DNA of 64,000 nt from JACDQM01 sp044373315 (GTDB lineage Bacteria > Pseudomonadota > Gammaproteobacteria > Burkholderiales > Burkholderiaceae_C). Location of the stretch: positions 1 through 64,000 of the forward strand of contig NZ_JBILQK010000010.1 of the NCBI RefSeq assembly GCF_044373315.1, in the 5' to 3' direction. Shown here piece by piece: positions 23,922 to 33,046 of this stretch; positions within the stretch are counted from its first letter, which is position 1; each line of letters opens with the position of its first letter. The translations under genes and the position numbers were made by a program. Below the pieces are notes generated by a model that saw nothing but the letters and a program-made list of their open reading frames with translations, did not search any database and had not been told where the DNA came from.

Positions 23922-26236
23922 AGGCCTGGGCGGCCGTGACGACGGGGCTGCTGGCGATGGCCCTGAATGCGCTGGCCCACCCACGCCCGCAACTGGAAGC
24001 GGCCGAAGCTGCGCGACTGAACGCAGCCGCCTACCTGGGCGACTGGCAACCCGCTACGCTGGACGATCCGGCACGCTGGAGGCCGCAGGCCATCGTCGCA
24101 GCCGATGGCAGCGGCACGCACCGCACGCTGCAGGCCGCGCTGGATGCGCTGCCGGCCAGGGGCGCCAGCGCGCAGCGCCACTACATACTCGTGCGTCCCG
24201 GCACTTACCGCGGCCAGCTGTGCGTGCGCGACAAGGCGCCGTTCACGCTCTATGGCCTGGGCGATGCGGCTGAGGTGCGCCTCGTCGATGGTCGCTACGC
24301 CGGCCAGCCCAAGGCACCGGGCCAGGCGGCCCAGCCCTGCATCCCGGCGCTGGAGGCCAAGGCCCATGGTACGGCCGGCAGCAGCACGCTGGCGATCTTC
24401 AGCGACGACGTGCAGTTGCTGCGCCTGAGCATCGTCAATGACGCGATGGACGGCGTGCGCCAGGGCCAGGGCTACCCCGAGGGCGCCGGCGAGGCCGGCG
24501 GCGCGCAGGCGGTGGCGCTGATGACGCGCGGCGACCGCATCCAGCTGCAGCAGCTACGCCTGCTGGGCCACCAGGACACCTTCTACGCCGACCGTGCGGC
24601 TAACTCAGAGACGGCGCGAGTCTTGGTGCGGCGCAGCCTGATCGCTGGCGATGTGGACTTCATCTTCGGCGCGGCCCGCCTGGTGATCGACGACAGCCTG
24701 ATCCTGGCCCGCGCAGGTCGTCGCGCACCGGGGCAGGGCGGCTATGTGCTGGCGCCCAGCACGCCGGCCGCGCAGGCGCTGGGCTTTCTGGTGCAGCGCA
24801 GCCGCTGGCTGGCCGAGCCGGGCCTTGTACCGGGCAGCATCGCGCTGGGTCGGGCCTGGGACCAGGGCGTACCTAAGGGCGAGTGGCAGCCCGGCGCACC
24901 CAATGGCCAGGCCCTGGTGCGCGACAGCCTGCTCGGCCCGCATCTCGGCCCTTGGGAAGCGTCGACCGCGCGCCGGCCTTTCACGGCCACAGGCGCTGCG
25001 GCCAACCGCCTAGCCGAATACACCAACACCGCGCTGCCCGCCGCCGCCTTTGAAACCCTGCCGGCCGGCCAGGGCTGGGCGTCGATGGAAGGCGGCACGC
25101 GCGGCGGCGCCGATGCCAAGCCCGAGCATGTGCTGGCCGTGCGCACGCGCGCAGAGCTGGACGCGGCGCTGGGCTTGGGCGACACGCCCAAGATCATCGT
25201 GCTGCTAGCCCGCATCGATCTGGCCGCCGATACCAGCGGCCAGCGCCTCGGCGCGGCCGACTTGTGCGACCCGGCCTATGACTTCGAGGCCTTTGTGCGC
25301 CAGTACGACCCGGCCAGCTGGGGCCGTGCCGACCCCAGCGGCCCGCTCGAAGAAGCCCGCCGGCGCTCGGCCAAGCGCCAGGCCGCGCAGATCGTGCTGC
25401 GCATTCCCTCGCACACCACGCTGATCGGCGCCGTTCCCGGTGCTGGCTTCGCGGGCGGCATGCTGCTGCTGGAAAAGGTGCAGCAGGTGATCCTGCGCCA
25501 GCTGCACTTCAGTGATGCCTACGACCTTTTCCCCGCCTGGGAGCCGCGCGACAACGGCCATGGCGAGTGGAACTCGGAGTACGACAACGTCTCGCTGCGC
25601 GGCGCCCGCCATGTGTGGGTGGACCATTGCAGCTTCGACGATGGCGAGCATCCGGACCATCTGGAGGCCAGCGCCTTCGGCCGCCCCATCCAGCGCCACG
25701 ACGGGCTGCTGGACATCACCAAGCAGTCCGATCTGGTGACGGTGTCCTGGAACCGCTTCCGCCAGCATGACAAGACCACGCTAATCGGTGCTGGCGACAC
25801 GCAGACGGCCGACGCCGGCACCCTGCGCGTCACGCTGCACCACAACCTGTGGGAAGACGTGAAGGAGCGCGCGCCGCGCGTGCGCTTCGGCCAGGTGCAT
25901 GTGCTCAACAACCTCTATCTGGCGCGCCGCGACGGCCCGTACGCGCAGGGCTATTCGATCGGCCTGGGCCAGGGCTCTGCCCTCATCAGCGAAGCCAATG
26001 TCTGGGAAGGTGAACCCAGCCGCCTGCTGCGCGCACTGAAGGGCCAGCGCTTCGAGGACCGCGGCTCGCTGCTGAACGGCTCGCCGGTCGATCCGCTGGC
26101 GCTGCTGCGCGCCGCCCAGCCCGACGCGCCGGCTATTCAGCCGGCCGGCTGGACGCCGCCTTACACGCTGCGCGCCGAGCCGGCCGCAGGCCTGGCCGAG
26201 CGCTTGCGCTCACAGGCCGGCGCTGCGCCGCGCTGA
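23918..26236 (+). CDS. Secreted two-domain pectinesterase (CE8) - pectate lyase (PL1)
   Basis: 772 residues with a signal peptide (MKAWAAVTTGLLAMALNALA). Residues 55-375 are a CE8 pectin methylesterase: SGTHRTLQAALDALP, QAVAL (197-201), GHQDTFYAD with Gln219 and Asp220, GDVDFIFG with Asp247, and LGRAW with Arg312 and Trp314; these are the family's catalytic residues. Residues about 400-760 are a PL1 pectate lyase: WVDHCSF (567-573), HDGLLDITKQSD (594-605) and RAPRVRFG (651-658). One protein could therefore strip methyl groups and then cleave the demethylated chain. The start overlaps the ogl stop (ATGA); I rejected the longer frame because it covers ogl. Confidence 0.92.
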   Translation: MKAWAAVTTGLLAMALNALAHPRPQLEAAEAARLNAAAYLGDWQPATLDDPARWRPQAIVAADGSGTHRTLQAALDALPARGASAQRHYILVRPGTYRGQLCVRDKAPFTLYGLGDAAEVRLVDGRYAGQPKAPGQAAQPCIPALEAKAHGTAGSSTLAIFSDDVQLLRLSIVNDAMDGVRQGQGYPEGAGEAGGAQAVALMTRGDRIQLQQLRLLGHQDTFYADRAANSETARVLVRRSLIAGDVDFIFGAARLVIDDSLILARAGRRAPGQGGYVLAPSTPAAQALGFLVQRSRWLAEPGLVPGSIALGRAWDQGVPKGEWQPGAPNGQALVRDSLLGPHLGPWEASTARRPFTATGAAANRLAEYTNTALPAAAFETLPAGQGWASMEGGTRGGADAKPEHVLAVRTRAELDAALGLGDTPKIIVLLARIDLAADTSGQRLGAADLCDPAYDFEAFVRQYDPASWGRADPSGPLEEARRRSAKRQAAQIVLRIPSHTTLIGAVPGAGFAGGMLLLEKVQQVILRQLHFSDAYDLFPAWEPRDNGHGEWNSEYDNVSLRGARHVWVDHCSFDDGEHPDHLEASAFGRPIQRHDGLLDITKQSDLVTVSWNRFRQHDKTTLIGAGDTQTADAGTLRVTLHHNLWEDVKERAPRVRFGQVHVLNNLYLARRDGPYAQGYSIGLGQGSALISEANVWEGEPSRLLRALKGQRFEDRGSLLNGSPVDPLALLRAAQPDAPAIQPAGWTPPYTLRAEPAAGLAERLRSQAGAAPR

Positions 26237-26303
26237 AGGCGCACTGAAAGCATGGACAATCCCATATCTCTGTTGAAACGCTAGCCCGAGGCAATCGAAA
26301 CGC

Positions 26304-27104
26304 ATGGATGACGATCTCAACGATGGCAAACAGCAGCCGGAATCGGTGGCCGCTGTCCTGAAGGTCTTTGCCATCCTGCAGGCCTTGTCGGAGCGCAGCG
26401 AAACCGGCATCTCCGATTTGTCGGTGCGGCTGGCCATGCCCAAAGCCACGGTCTACCGCTTTCTGCAGACCATGAAGACCCTGGGCTATGTGCGACAGGA
26501 GGCCGACAGCGAACGCTACGGCCTGGCGATGCGCACCTTCGAGCTGGGCGCCAAGGCGCTGCAGTATCCGGATCTGGTGGAGCTGTCCAAGCACCATATG
26601 CAGATGCTGGCCGACGCCACCGGCGAGACGGTGCACCTGGGCACGTTGATCGATTCCGAGATCATCTATGTGCACAAGGTCGATTCGCGCCACATGCTGG
26701 GCATGTATTCGCGCATCGGCCGCCGCGCGCCGATCCACTGCACCGCCATCGGCAAGGTGCTGATGGCCTGGGAGCATCCCGAGCGCCGCGACCGCGTGCT
26801 CAAGGGTGCCGACTTCAAGCGCTACCGCGACAAGACCATCACCGAGCCGGCCGCCTTTCTGGCCGAGCTGCAGCGCGTCAAGGCGCAGGGCTTCGGTGAG
26901 GACCGCGAAGAATTCGACGACCACATCCGCTGCCTGGGCGTGCCCATTTTCGACCGCCTGGGCCAGCCCATCGCCGGCATGAGCGTCAGCTTCCCGACCT
27001 TCCGCTATGACGAGGCGCGCGCGCCCGAGGTGGTCAAGATGCTGAAGGACGCCAGCCGCGACATCTCTTCCAAGCTGGGCTGCAGCAAGGACATGCTGGG
27101 CTGA
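26304..27104 (+). CDS. kdgR: IclR-family regulator, KdgR-like
   Basis: 266 residues. A winged helix-turn-helix lies at about 15-80 (VAAVLKVFAILQALSE, ISDLSVRLAMPKATVYRFLQ) and an IclR ligand domain follows (GETVHLGTLIDSEIIYVHKV, GRRAPIHCTAIGKVLMAW, DREEFDDHIRCLGVPIFD). DREEFDDHIRCL is typical of KdgR, the repressor relieved by KDG. It closes the pectin locus, and the KdgR-like boxes at 8042 and 16546 fit it. The 67 bases upstream contain GTTGAAACGC, only a half-site, so autoregulation is uncertain. Confidence 0.85.
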   Translation: MDDDLNDGKQQPESVAAVLKVFAILQALSERSETGISDLSVRLAMPKATVYRFLQTMKTLGYVRQEADSERYGLAMRTFELGAKALQYPDLVELSKHHMQMLADATGETVHLGTLIDSEIIYVHKVDSRHMLGMYSRIGRRAPIHCTAIGKVLMAWEHPERRDRVLKGADFKRYRDKTITEPAAFLAELQRVKAQGFGEDREEFDDHIRCLGVPIFDRLGQPIAGMSVSFPTFRYDEARAPEVVKMLKDASRDISSKLGCSKDMLG

Positions 27105-27905
27105 TCAGTCGCCGCTGCCTGAGGCCTGCTTCATGATGGCGCGCTGCAGTCCTTGCGGCAGCAGTTGGTTAAGCCCCAGCAGCACGCGCAACAGCGGGTT
27201 TTTCTCGACCCGCCAGTGCACCTGCCGGCGCGCCGACGTGGCGGCCTGCCACACCACCTCGGCCACATCCTCGGCACTCAGCTGCACGCCCAGGCGCTCG
27301 ATCAGGCGCTGGCTGTCGCGGCCATCCAGCATCGCGGTGTGGACGAAGTTGGGCATCACGTCGCAGACATGGATGCCGTGGCGCTCCCACTCCAGGTTCA
27401 GCGCTTCGGTGAAGCCGCGCAGCCAGAACTTGCTGGCCGAATAGACCGCCAGGCTGGGCACGCCGTAGCTGGCCGAGGCTGAGCTGAGGTTGACGACGCG
27501 TGCCCCCGGCGTGGCAGCCAGCAGCGCAAAGGCACGCTGGCTGCACAGCAGCGGGCCATCGTCGTTGATGCGGTTGATGCGCAGCTGGCGGGCGATCGGC
27601 AGGGTTTCGAATGGCCCCATCTCCAGCACGCCGGCGTTGTTGAGCAGCAGGTCGAGCCGGCCGCCGGTGGCCTCGGCTACGTGCGTGAAGACGCGGTCCA
27701 CGGCCGCCGGGTCGGCCACATCCAGGCGCGCGTCGAACACGCAGGCCGCTCCCAGCTCGGCGCGCAGCGCCGCCAGGGCCGCCTCGTCCACATCGCTGAG
27801 GGCCAGTGACCAACCGCCGCGCGCCAGGCGCAGCGCGCATGCCCGGCCGATACCGGCCGCCGCGCCGGTGATGAAGGCGATCTTCTTTTGCGTTGAGGTG
27901 CTCAT
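27105..27905 (-). CDS. Short-chain dehydrogenase (SDR)
   Basis: 266 residues from ATG 27905. TGAAAGIGRA is the dinucleotide site, NNAG follows, and the catalytic residues are in NLSSASASYG and YSASKFWL. The C-terminal 50 residues include LLRVLLGLNQLLPQGLQRAI, somewhat hydrophobic as in membrane-associated SDRs. Substrate unknown. It is the last gene of a three-gene operon with an alpha/beta hydrolase (ATGA overlap) and a flavin monooxygenase, a combination that occurs in ketone/cyclic alcohol or lipid degradation. The open frame extends to 28517 but that part is antisense to the hydrolase. Confidence 0.8.
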   Translation of the reverse strand: MSTSTQKKIAFITGAAAGIGRACALRLARGGWSLALSDVDEAALAALRAELGAACVFDARLDVADPAAVDRVFTHVAEATGGRLDLLLNNAGVLEMGPFETLPIARQLRINRINDDGPLLCSQRAFALLAATPGARVVNLSSASASYGVPSLAVYSASKFWLRGFTEALNLEWERHGIHVCDVMPNFVHTAMLDGRDSQRLIERLGVQLSAEDVAEVVWQAATSARRQVHWRVEKNPLLRVLLGLNQLLPQGLQRAIMKQASGSGD

Positions 27906-28693
27906 GCTTCTGGTGCTCCCTTGCTGGTGTGGTTCAGCAGCCAGTCGGCCACCTCGTCGGCACGTTGCTGCCAGCCCTGTTCGGCCGCCAGCGGCCAGTG
28001 GCCGTGCTGCGTGTATTCCCGATAGTCCAGCCTTTCGCCATAAAGCCGCCCCAGTGCGCGGCTGACGCCGGGCGGCACGATTCGGTCCTGCAGGCCAGCT
28101 AGGGCCAGCACCGGGCAGCGCACAGCCGCTACATCGACCCGGTTGCTGCCGCTCCAGTTGAGCGTCCCAAATGAGGCCTGCCAGGCCAGTCGGCCGGACT
28201 CGGCCTGCATGCCGGCAAACAGCGCGGCGCGCGCCGGCTCGGGGGCGGCATTCAGCAGCAGCGCATCGGCCTCGCGGCGCGATAGCCGGAACTGGCCGCG
28301 CCATGAGCCCCAGCGCACGAAGTGATGCAGCAGCGGCGGCCACATTGCCGGCCGCTGCGGAAAAACCGGCGCCGGCGCGGCGCTGCAGACCAGCACCAGC
28401 GCTGTCAGCGGCCGGCGCGCCGCCACCTGCTGGCACAGCAGGCCGCCCATCGAGTGGCCGATCAGCGCCACCGGGCCGGGCCTGCGCTCTATCGCCTGCT
28501 CGACCGCGCTCGCGCAATCCTCAAGCCCCAGGCCATCGAGCCGATGGGCGTCGCCGCCATGGCCGGGCAGGCTCAGCGCCTCGGTGGCAAAGCCGCGCGC
28601 CTCGAAGCGCGGCCGCCAGGCCTCCCACACGGCGGCGCTGCTCCACATGCCGTGCACGAAGAGCAGGCGCGGCAGTGGCGCGGCGGGCGCCAT
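27902..28693 (-). CDS. Alpha/beta-fold hydrolase
   Basis: 263 residues with the alpha/beta hydrolase features FVHGMWSSAAVWEAW (oxyanion region), nucleophile GHSMGG, the acid in LAGLQDRIVPP and the histidine in HGHWPLAAE. No signal peptide. It lies four bases after the monooxygenase stop and overlaps the SDR start. An ester product of a Baeyer-Villiger reaction by the neighbouring monooxygenase would be a fitting substrate, but this is only inferred from gene order. Confidence 0.8.
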   Translation of the reverse strand: MAPAAPLPRLLFVHGMWSSAAVWEAWRPRFEARGFATEALSLPGHGGDAHRLDGLGLEDCASAVEQAIERRPGPVALIGHSMGGLLCQQVAARRPLTALVLVCSAAPAPVFPQRPAMWPPLLHHFVRWGSWRGQFRLSRREADALLLNAAPEPARAALFAGMQAESGRLAWQASFGTLNWSGSNRVDVAAVRCPVLALAGLQDRIVPPGVSRALGRLYGERLDYREYTQHGHWPLAAEQGWQQRADEVADWLLNHTSKGAPEA

Positions 28694-28697
28694 GCGC

Positions 28698-30098
28698 TCA
28701 GGCCGCCTGCTGTCGCAGCGCCGCTGCTTTCACGGACGTCTTGTAGTGGCCGGGCCGGCCGGCGGGCGCCTCGCCGATGTCGATACCGGCCTTCTTCAGC
28801 TCGGCCTTAAGTTCCTTGCGGAAGCGGTGGTAGTCCACCTCTACTGCATGGCGCTGGCCGCCCTCGAAGGCGAAGTGCGGGTTCCCCACCTCATGGCGGA
28901 TCGCGGCCTGCATATCGGCGGGGCGCTGGTAGCGGCCCTGGATCTCGGCGCAGGCCAGGCGCGCCTGGTAGTCGGCCAGCGGCCAGATGCAGCCCAGCGG
29001 CTGGAACAGACCGATGAAGTACAGCGTGCCGTGCTCCGCATGCATCATCTTGCGGAACAGAGGGATCTTCGGCACATGCTGGAAGTCGATGAAGCGCTTG
29101 TCGAAGAAGGGAAATGTGGTCCAGAAGCCGGTGCAGGCGCAGATGATGTCGAAGTGCTCGCGCCGGCCGTCTACGAACTGCACGTGATCGCCATCCAGGC
29201 GCTCGACGGCCGGCCGCGGTTTCACCTTGCCATGGCGGATGAAGTCAAGCAGGTCGGAGTTCAGCGTCGGGTGCATGCTGAAGGCCGATCCTTTGGGCAC
29301 AGGTAGGCCGTAGTCGGCATAACTGCCCTGCATCACGCGCAGCAGCCGGGTGGTGAACCAGCTGCGCAGCCAGCCCGGCAGCCAGGCGCTGCCCGAGGCC
29401 ACCACATCGGAGGGCTTGCCGAACATGAACTTGGGCATGAACCACTGCGGCTTGCGCATCGACAGGCCCACGTTGGACGCCAGCCGCGCCGACTCTACAG
29501 CCACATCGCAGGCCGAGTTGCCGGCACCGATCACCAGCACCGACTTGCCGCGCCAGCTTTCGTCCACGCCCTTGAAATCGTGCGAGTGCATGAAGCGGCC
29601 GCTGAACTCGCCCGGGTACTCGGGGTATTTGGGATTCCAGTGGTGGCCGTTGCAGACCATCAGATGGCTGAAGTGCTCGACCTGCGGCCGGCCTTCGGCG
29701 TCATGGAACTCGACGCGCCAGGCGCCGTCGGCCTCGCGGGTGATGTGGTTCACCTGGTGCTTGAAGCGCGTCGCGTCCAGCACGCCGAAGTGGCGCGCGT
29801 AACTGTCGAAATAGGCCTGCAGCTGGCGGTGGCTGGGATAGTCCGGATAGTCCGCCGGCATCGGGAAGTCTTCGTACTCCGACCAGGCCTTGGAGCTGAT
29901 GATGTGGGTGTTGTCGTAGACGCTGGAATGGCCGGTGGCGGCGTTGAACACCCAGTTGCCGCCAACCTTATCGTTCTTCTCGAACACCACCACCGGCAGG
30001 CCGGTGGCGATGCAGTTCTTGGCAGCGGCGATGCCGCTGGGGCCGGCGCCGATCACGGCCACGCGTGTCTTGCCGCCGGCTGGGCTTGTTTGGATCAT
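28698..30098 (-). CDS. Flavin-containing monooxygenase
   Basis: 466 residues. FAD site GAGPSGIAAAK near residue 15, FMO/BVMO fingerprint in FSGRFMHSHDF (FxGxxxHxxxF), NADPH site GAGNSACDVAVE, and the C-terminal CTGFWTTFPFF motif. It would oxygenate a small organic molecule with NADPH and oxygen; N-/S-oxidation and Baeyer-Villiger reactions are both possible in this group. ATG 30098 has an excellent ribosome site (AGGAGACCGACG). The gene is divergent from a TetR regulator and first in the operon with the hydrolase and the SDR. The frame to 30173 is not needed. Confidence 0.85.
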   Translation of the reverse strand: MIQTSPAGGKTRVAVIGAGPSGIAAAKNCIATGLPVVVFEKNDKVGGNWVFNAATGHSSVYDNTHIISSKAWSEYEDFPMPADYPDYPSHRQLQAYFDSYARHFGVLDATRFKHQVNHITREADGAWRVEFHDAEGRPQVEHFSHLMVCNGHHWNPKYPEYPGEFSGRFMHSHDFKGVDESWRGKSVLVIGAGNSACDVAVESARLASNVGLSMRKPQWFMPKFMFGKPSDVVASGSAWLPGWLRSWFTTRLLRVMQGSYADYGLPVPKGSAFSMHPTLNSDLLDFIRHGKVKPRPAVERLDGDHVQFVDGRREHFDIICACTGFWTTFPFFDKRFIDFQHVPKIPLFRKMMHAEHGTLYFIGLFQPLGCIWPLADYQARLACAEIQGRYQRPADMQAAIRHEVGNPHFAFEGGQRHAVEVDYHRFRKELKAELKKAGIDIGEAPAGRPGHYKTSVKAAALRQQAA

Positions 30099-30163
30099 CG
30101 TCGGTCTCCTCCTAGCCTGGACGGCCATGTGCTTGCTCGGGAACCCGGCTGCTGCGGATAAGA

Positions 30164-30206
30164 TCCGACACATGTCAGGTTTGAAGGAAATCTAACTTTT
30201 GTCGGA
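30164..30206. promoter_or_regulatory. Candidate TetR operator
   Basis: TCCGACA at 30164-30170 is repeated in inverse orientation as TGTCGGA at 30200-30206, and an inner near-palindrome CCGACACATGTCAGG starts in the first arm. The sites lie in the 100-base gap between the monooxygenase and the tetR gene, where a TetR regulator would act on both. No binding can be shown. Confidence 0.45.
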
Positions 30207-30876
30207 TTCAGCTTCAACGCGGGTTTCTCCCAGGCGCTCTGCCGCCGATGCAGGCCTGTCGCCCGCTCGTGCGCGCCAGCCGGCACAGGCGCGCTCGCAG
30301 GAGCGCGTCGAGGCGGCGCTGGCCGCGGCAGAGGGCCTGGTGGCCGAGCTCGGCCCCGAACAGACCTCGATCCCCGAGATCGCCAAGGCCGCCGGCATTC
30401 CGCGCGCCAGCCTGTATCAGTTCTTCCCGGACAAATACGTGCTGCTGGCCTGCTTGGCCGAGCGGCATCTGTCGGCCGTGGCCGAGTTGGTGGAGGCGCT
30501 GTGCCTGCGCCATGCTGACGCCTCGATCGAGAGTCTGTCCAAGGCCTTGGTCGACGCGGCGTCCGACTATTACGACCGCCATCCGGTGGCGGCCCAGTTG
30601 GTGCTGGGCGGGCCGCACAGCCCTTCAGCCTATGGCACCTTGGCCGCCGCGATGGCGCGCATCAGCGCGGCGGTGCGTGGCGCATTGACGGCGCGCCAGC
30701 CGGCACCCAAGCTACCGGCCCGGCCCGATGTGGCGGCGCTGATGGTGGAGATGGCTTTTGCCTGCATGCGCCACGGCTATCTGACCGAGGGCCGCATCAC
30801 GTCAGCCGTGCGGCGCGAGGCGGTGCGGGCGCAGGTGGCGTACTTCGAAGCGCTGGTGGCGGCGGCAGGCCGCTGA
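30199..30876 (+). CDS. TetR/AcrR-family regulator
   Basis: 225 residues from a TTG at 30199, the only suitable start: GAAGGAAA lies seven bases upstream and no in-frame ATG follows before the DNA-binding domain. The helix-turn-helix is at about 35-80 (ERVEAALAAAEGLVAELG, TSIPEIAKAAGIPRASLYQF, FPDKYVLLACLAE). The C-terminal ligand domain is not assignable. The divergent position makes it the likely regulator of the monooxygenase operon. Confidence 0.85.
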   Translation: MSDSASTRVSPRRSAADAGLSPARARQPAQARSQERVEAALAAAEGLVAELGPEQTSIPEIAKAAGIPRASLYQFFPDKYVLLACLAERHLSAVAELVEALCLRHADASIESLSKALVDAASDYYDRHPVAAQLVLGGPHSPSAYGTLAAAMARISAAVRGALTARQPAPKLPARPDVAALMVEMAFACMRHGYLTEGRITSAVRREAVRAQVAYFEALVAAAGR

Positions 30877-30935
30877 GTCGGCATGCACTGCTGCGATCGA
30901 GCGGGGGCAGCGACGGGCCGGAGCGAATTGTTCCA

Positions 30936-30958
30936 TGCCCGGGCCAGAGGCCCGGGCA
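30936..30958. terminator. GC-rich hairpin between convergent genes
   Basis: TGCCCGGGCC pairs perfectly with GGCCCGGGCA around the loop AGA. It lies between the convergent tetR and kup genes, where a terminator is expected. Neither side has a T run, so it may slow polymerase without being a classical intrinsic terminator. Confidence 0.45.
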
Positions 30959-31040
30959 GGAAGCAAAGCGAGCCCGCCGCAGCGTTCCTTGCGCCAGCGT
31001 TCGCACGACGAAAACTGCCAGCGCGCTGAGCCTAGCGGCC

Positions 31041-32957
31041 TCAGATCTGCACCCGCGTCCCCAGTTCGACCACCGCGTTGTCCGGCAGACGGAAGAACGC
31101 CACCACGCCGCCGGCGTTGCGGCTCATCATCGCGAACAGCGATTCCCGCCAATTCGCCATGCCGGCGCCGGGTGTGGGCACCACCGTCTCGCGGCTGAGG
31201 AAGAAGGTGGTCTCGAAGGCCGGGATCTCCAGCCCGCGCTGTGCGGCCAGTGTCAGCGCCTTGGGCACATCCGGCGTCTCCATGAAGCCGAAGTGCAGGC
31301 GGATCTGCCAGAAGTCCGCGCCCAGCGTGCTCAACTCCACACGTTCGCGCTCTTCCACCCAGGGCGCTTCATGGAACTGCACCGTCAGTATCACATTGCG
31401 CTCATGCAGCACCTGGTTGTGCTTGAGGTTGTGCAGCAGGGCCTGCGGCACGGTGCTGGGATCAGCGACTGGATAGACCGCGGTGCGCGGCACGCGGTGC
31501 AGGCTGCTGGCGTCCAGGCTGTCGATGAAGGGCTGCAGTTCCAGACCGTCGCGGCGGATGCTCTCCAGCAGCAGCTTGCGGCCGCGCGACCAGGTGCTCA
31601 TGCCGATGAAGATCAGCAGACCCAGCGCCAGCGGGAACCAGCCGCCGTCGAAGAACTTCACCGCGCAACCGGCCACCAGCAGCAGGTCCAGCGCCACGAA
31701 GAACGCGGTCGCGCCGATGGCCAGCGGTGCCGGCAGGCGCCAGCCCTCACGCACCACGAAGTAGGTCAGCACCGTGGTGATCAGCATCGTCAGCGTCACC
31801 GCAATGCCATAGGCTCCGGCCAGCGCGGATGAGCTGCCGAAGAACAGCACCGCGGCAATCACCGCAGCCAGCAGCACCCAGTTCACCGCCGGGATGTAGA
31901 TCTGACCCATTTCGCGCGCTGAGGTGAAGCGCACCGTCATGCGCGGCAGAAAACCCAGCTGAATGGCCTGCTTGGTCATCGAGTAGGCGCCCGAAATCAC
32001 CGCCTGCGAGGCGATGATGGCCGCCAGCGTGGCCAGCACGACAGCCGGCAGGATCGCGCTGTCCGGGAAGAGTCGGTAGAACGGGTTCTCGATGGCGCTG
32101 GGATCGGCCATCAGCAGCGCGCCCTGGCCCATATAGTTCAGCGCCAGGCTGGGCAGCACCAGAAAGGTCCAGGCTAGCTGGATCGGCTTGCGGCCGAAGT
32201 GGCCCATATCGGCATACAAGGCCTCGGCGCCGGTGAGCGCCAGCACAATGGCGCCAAGCGTGGCCAGTAGCAGCCAGCCGCGTGCGGCAATGAACTCGGC
32301 GGCACGCAAGGGATTCAGCGCTGCCAGGATGGCCGGCTCGCGCAGGACATGCACGACGCCGATGACGCCCAGCGTCAGGAACCACAGCACGATGATGGGG
32401 CCGAAGAAGCGACCCACCGCTGCTGTGCCGAAGCGCTGCATCAGGAACAGCCCGACCAGCACGGCGATGCTGGCCGGCAGCACATAGGGCTTGAGCGCCG
32501 GGGTCACCAACTCCAGGCCTTCCATCGCGCCCAGCACCGAGATGGCCGGCGTGATCACGCTGTCGCCATAGAACAGCGTAGCGCCGAACACGCCCAGCAG
32601 CAGCAGCGCATGGCGCAGGCCCGGCCGGCCCGACACCGCCTGCGCGGCCAGCGCGGTGAGCGCCAGACCGCCGCCTTCGCCGCGGTTGTCTGCGCGCAGG
32701 ATCAGGATCACGTACTTCAGCGTCACCACCAGCATCAGCGCCCAGAAGATTGTGGAGACCGCACCGATCAGGTTGGCCGCGTTCAGCGCCACGCCGGTGT
32801 GCGGCGCGAACACTTCCTTGACCGTGTATAGCGGGCTGGTGCCGATGTCGCCATAGACCACGCCGATGGCGCCCAGCGTCAGCGCGGCCATGCCCTGGCG
32901 CTGCGCTGTGGACGTTGATGACTGCGATGTTGCAGATGAAGAAGGGGAGCTGCTCAT
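31041..32957 (-). CDS. kup: Potassium uptake protein Kup
   Basis: 638 residues, the length of Kup/TrkD. About twelve membrane spans are followed by a cytoplasmic C-terminal domain (about 480-638). Family motifs are GVVYGDIGTSPLYTVKEVF near residue 35, GEGGGLALTALA, FFGPIIVLWF, ALYADMGHFGRKPIQLAW and GQGALLMADP. It is a proton-coupled potassium importer. It lies 89 bases downstream of a KdpE-like gene in the same direction, unusual company for kup. Confidence 0.95.
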   Translation of the reverse strand: MSSSPSSSATSQSSTSTAQRQGMAALTLGAIGVVYGDIGTSPLYTVKEVFAPHTGVALNAANLIGAVSTIFWALMLVVTLKYVILILRADNRGEGGGLALTALAAQAVSGRPGLRHALLLLGVFGATLFYGDSVITPAISVLGAMEGLELVTPALKPYVLPASIAVLVGLFLMQRFGTAAVGRFFGPIIVLWFLTLGVIGVVHVLREPAILAALNPLRAAEFIAARGWLLLATLGAIVLALTGAEALYADMGHFGRKPIQLAWTFLVLPSLALNYMGQGALLMADPSAIENPFYRLFPDSAILPAVVLATLAAIIASQAVISGAYSMTKQAIQLGFLPRMTVRFTSAREMGQIYIPAVNWVLLAAVIAAVLFFGSSSALAGAYGIAVTLTMLITTVLTYFVVREGWRLPAPLAIGATAFFVALDLLLVAGCAVKFFDGGWFPLALGLLIFIGMSTWSRGRKLLLESIRRDGLELQPFIDSLDASSLHRVPRTAVYPVADPSTVPQALLHNLKHNQVLHERNVILTVQFHEAPWVEERERVELSTLGADFWQIRLHFGFMETPDVPKALTLAAQRGLEIPAFETTFFLSRETVVPTPGAGMANWRESLFAMMSRNAGGVVAFFRLPDNAVVELGTRVQI

Positions 32958-33046
32958 GGCGGCGATGCCCTGCGTTGTTGTGATGTGGCCATCGTGGCCG
33001 CCGCGCCATCAGGAACGCATAAGGAAGCGACAGTGTCGGCGTGCGG

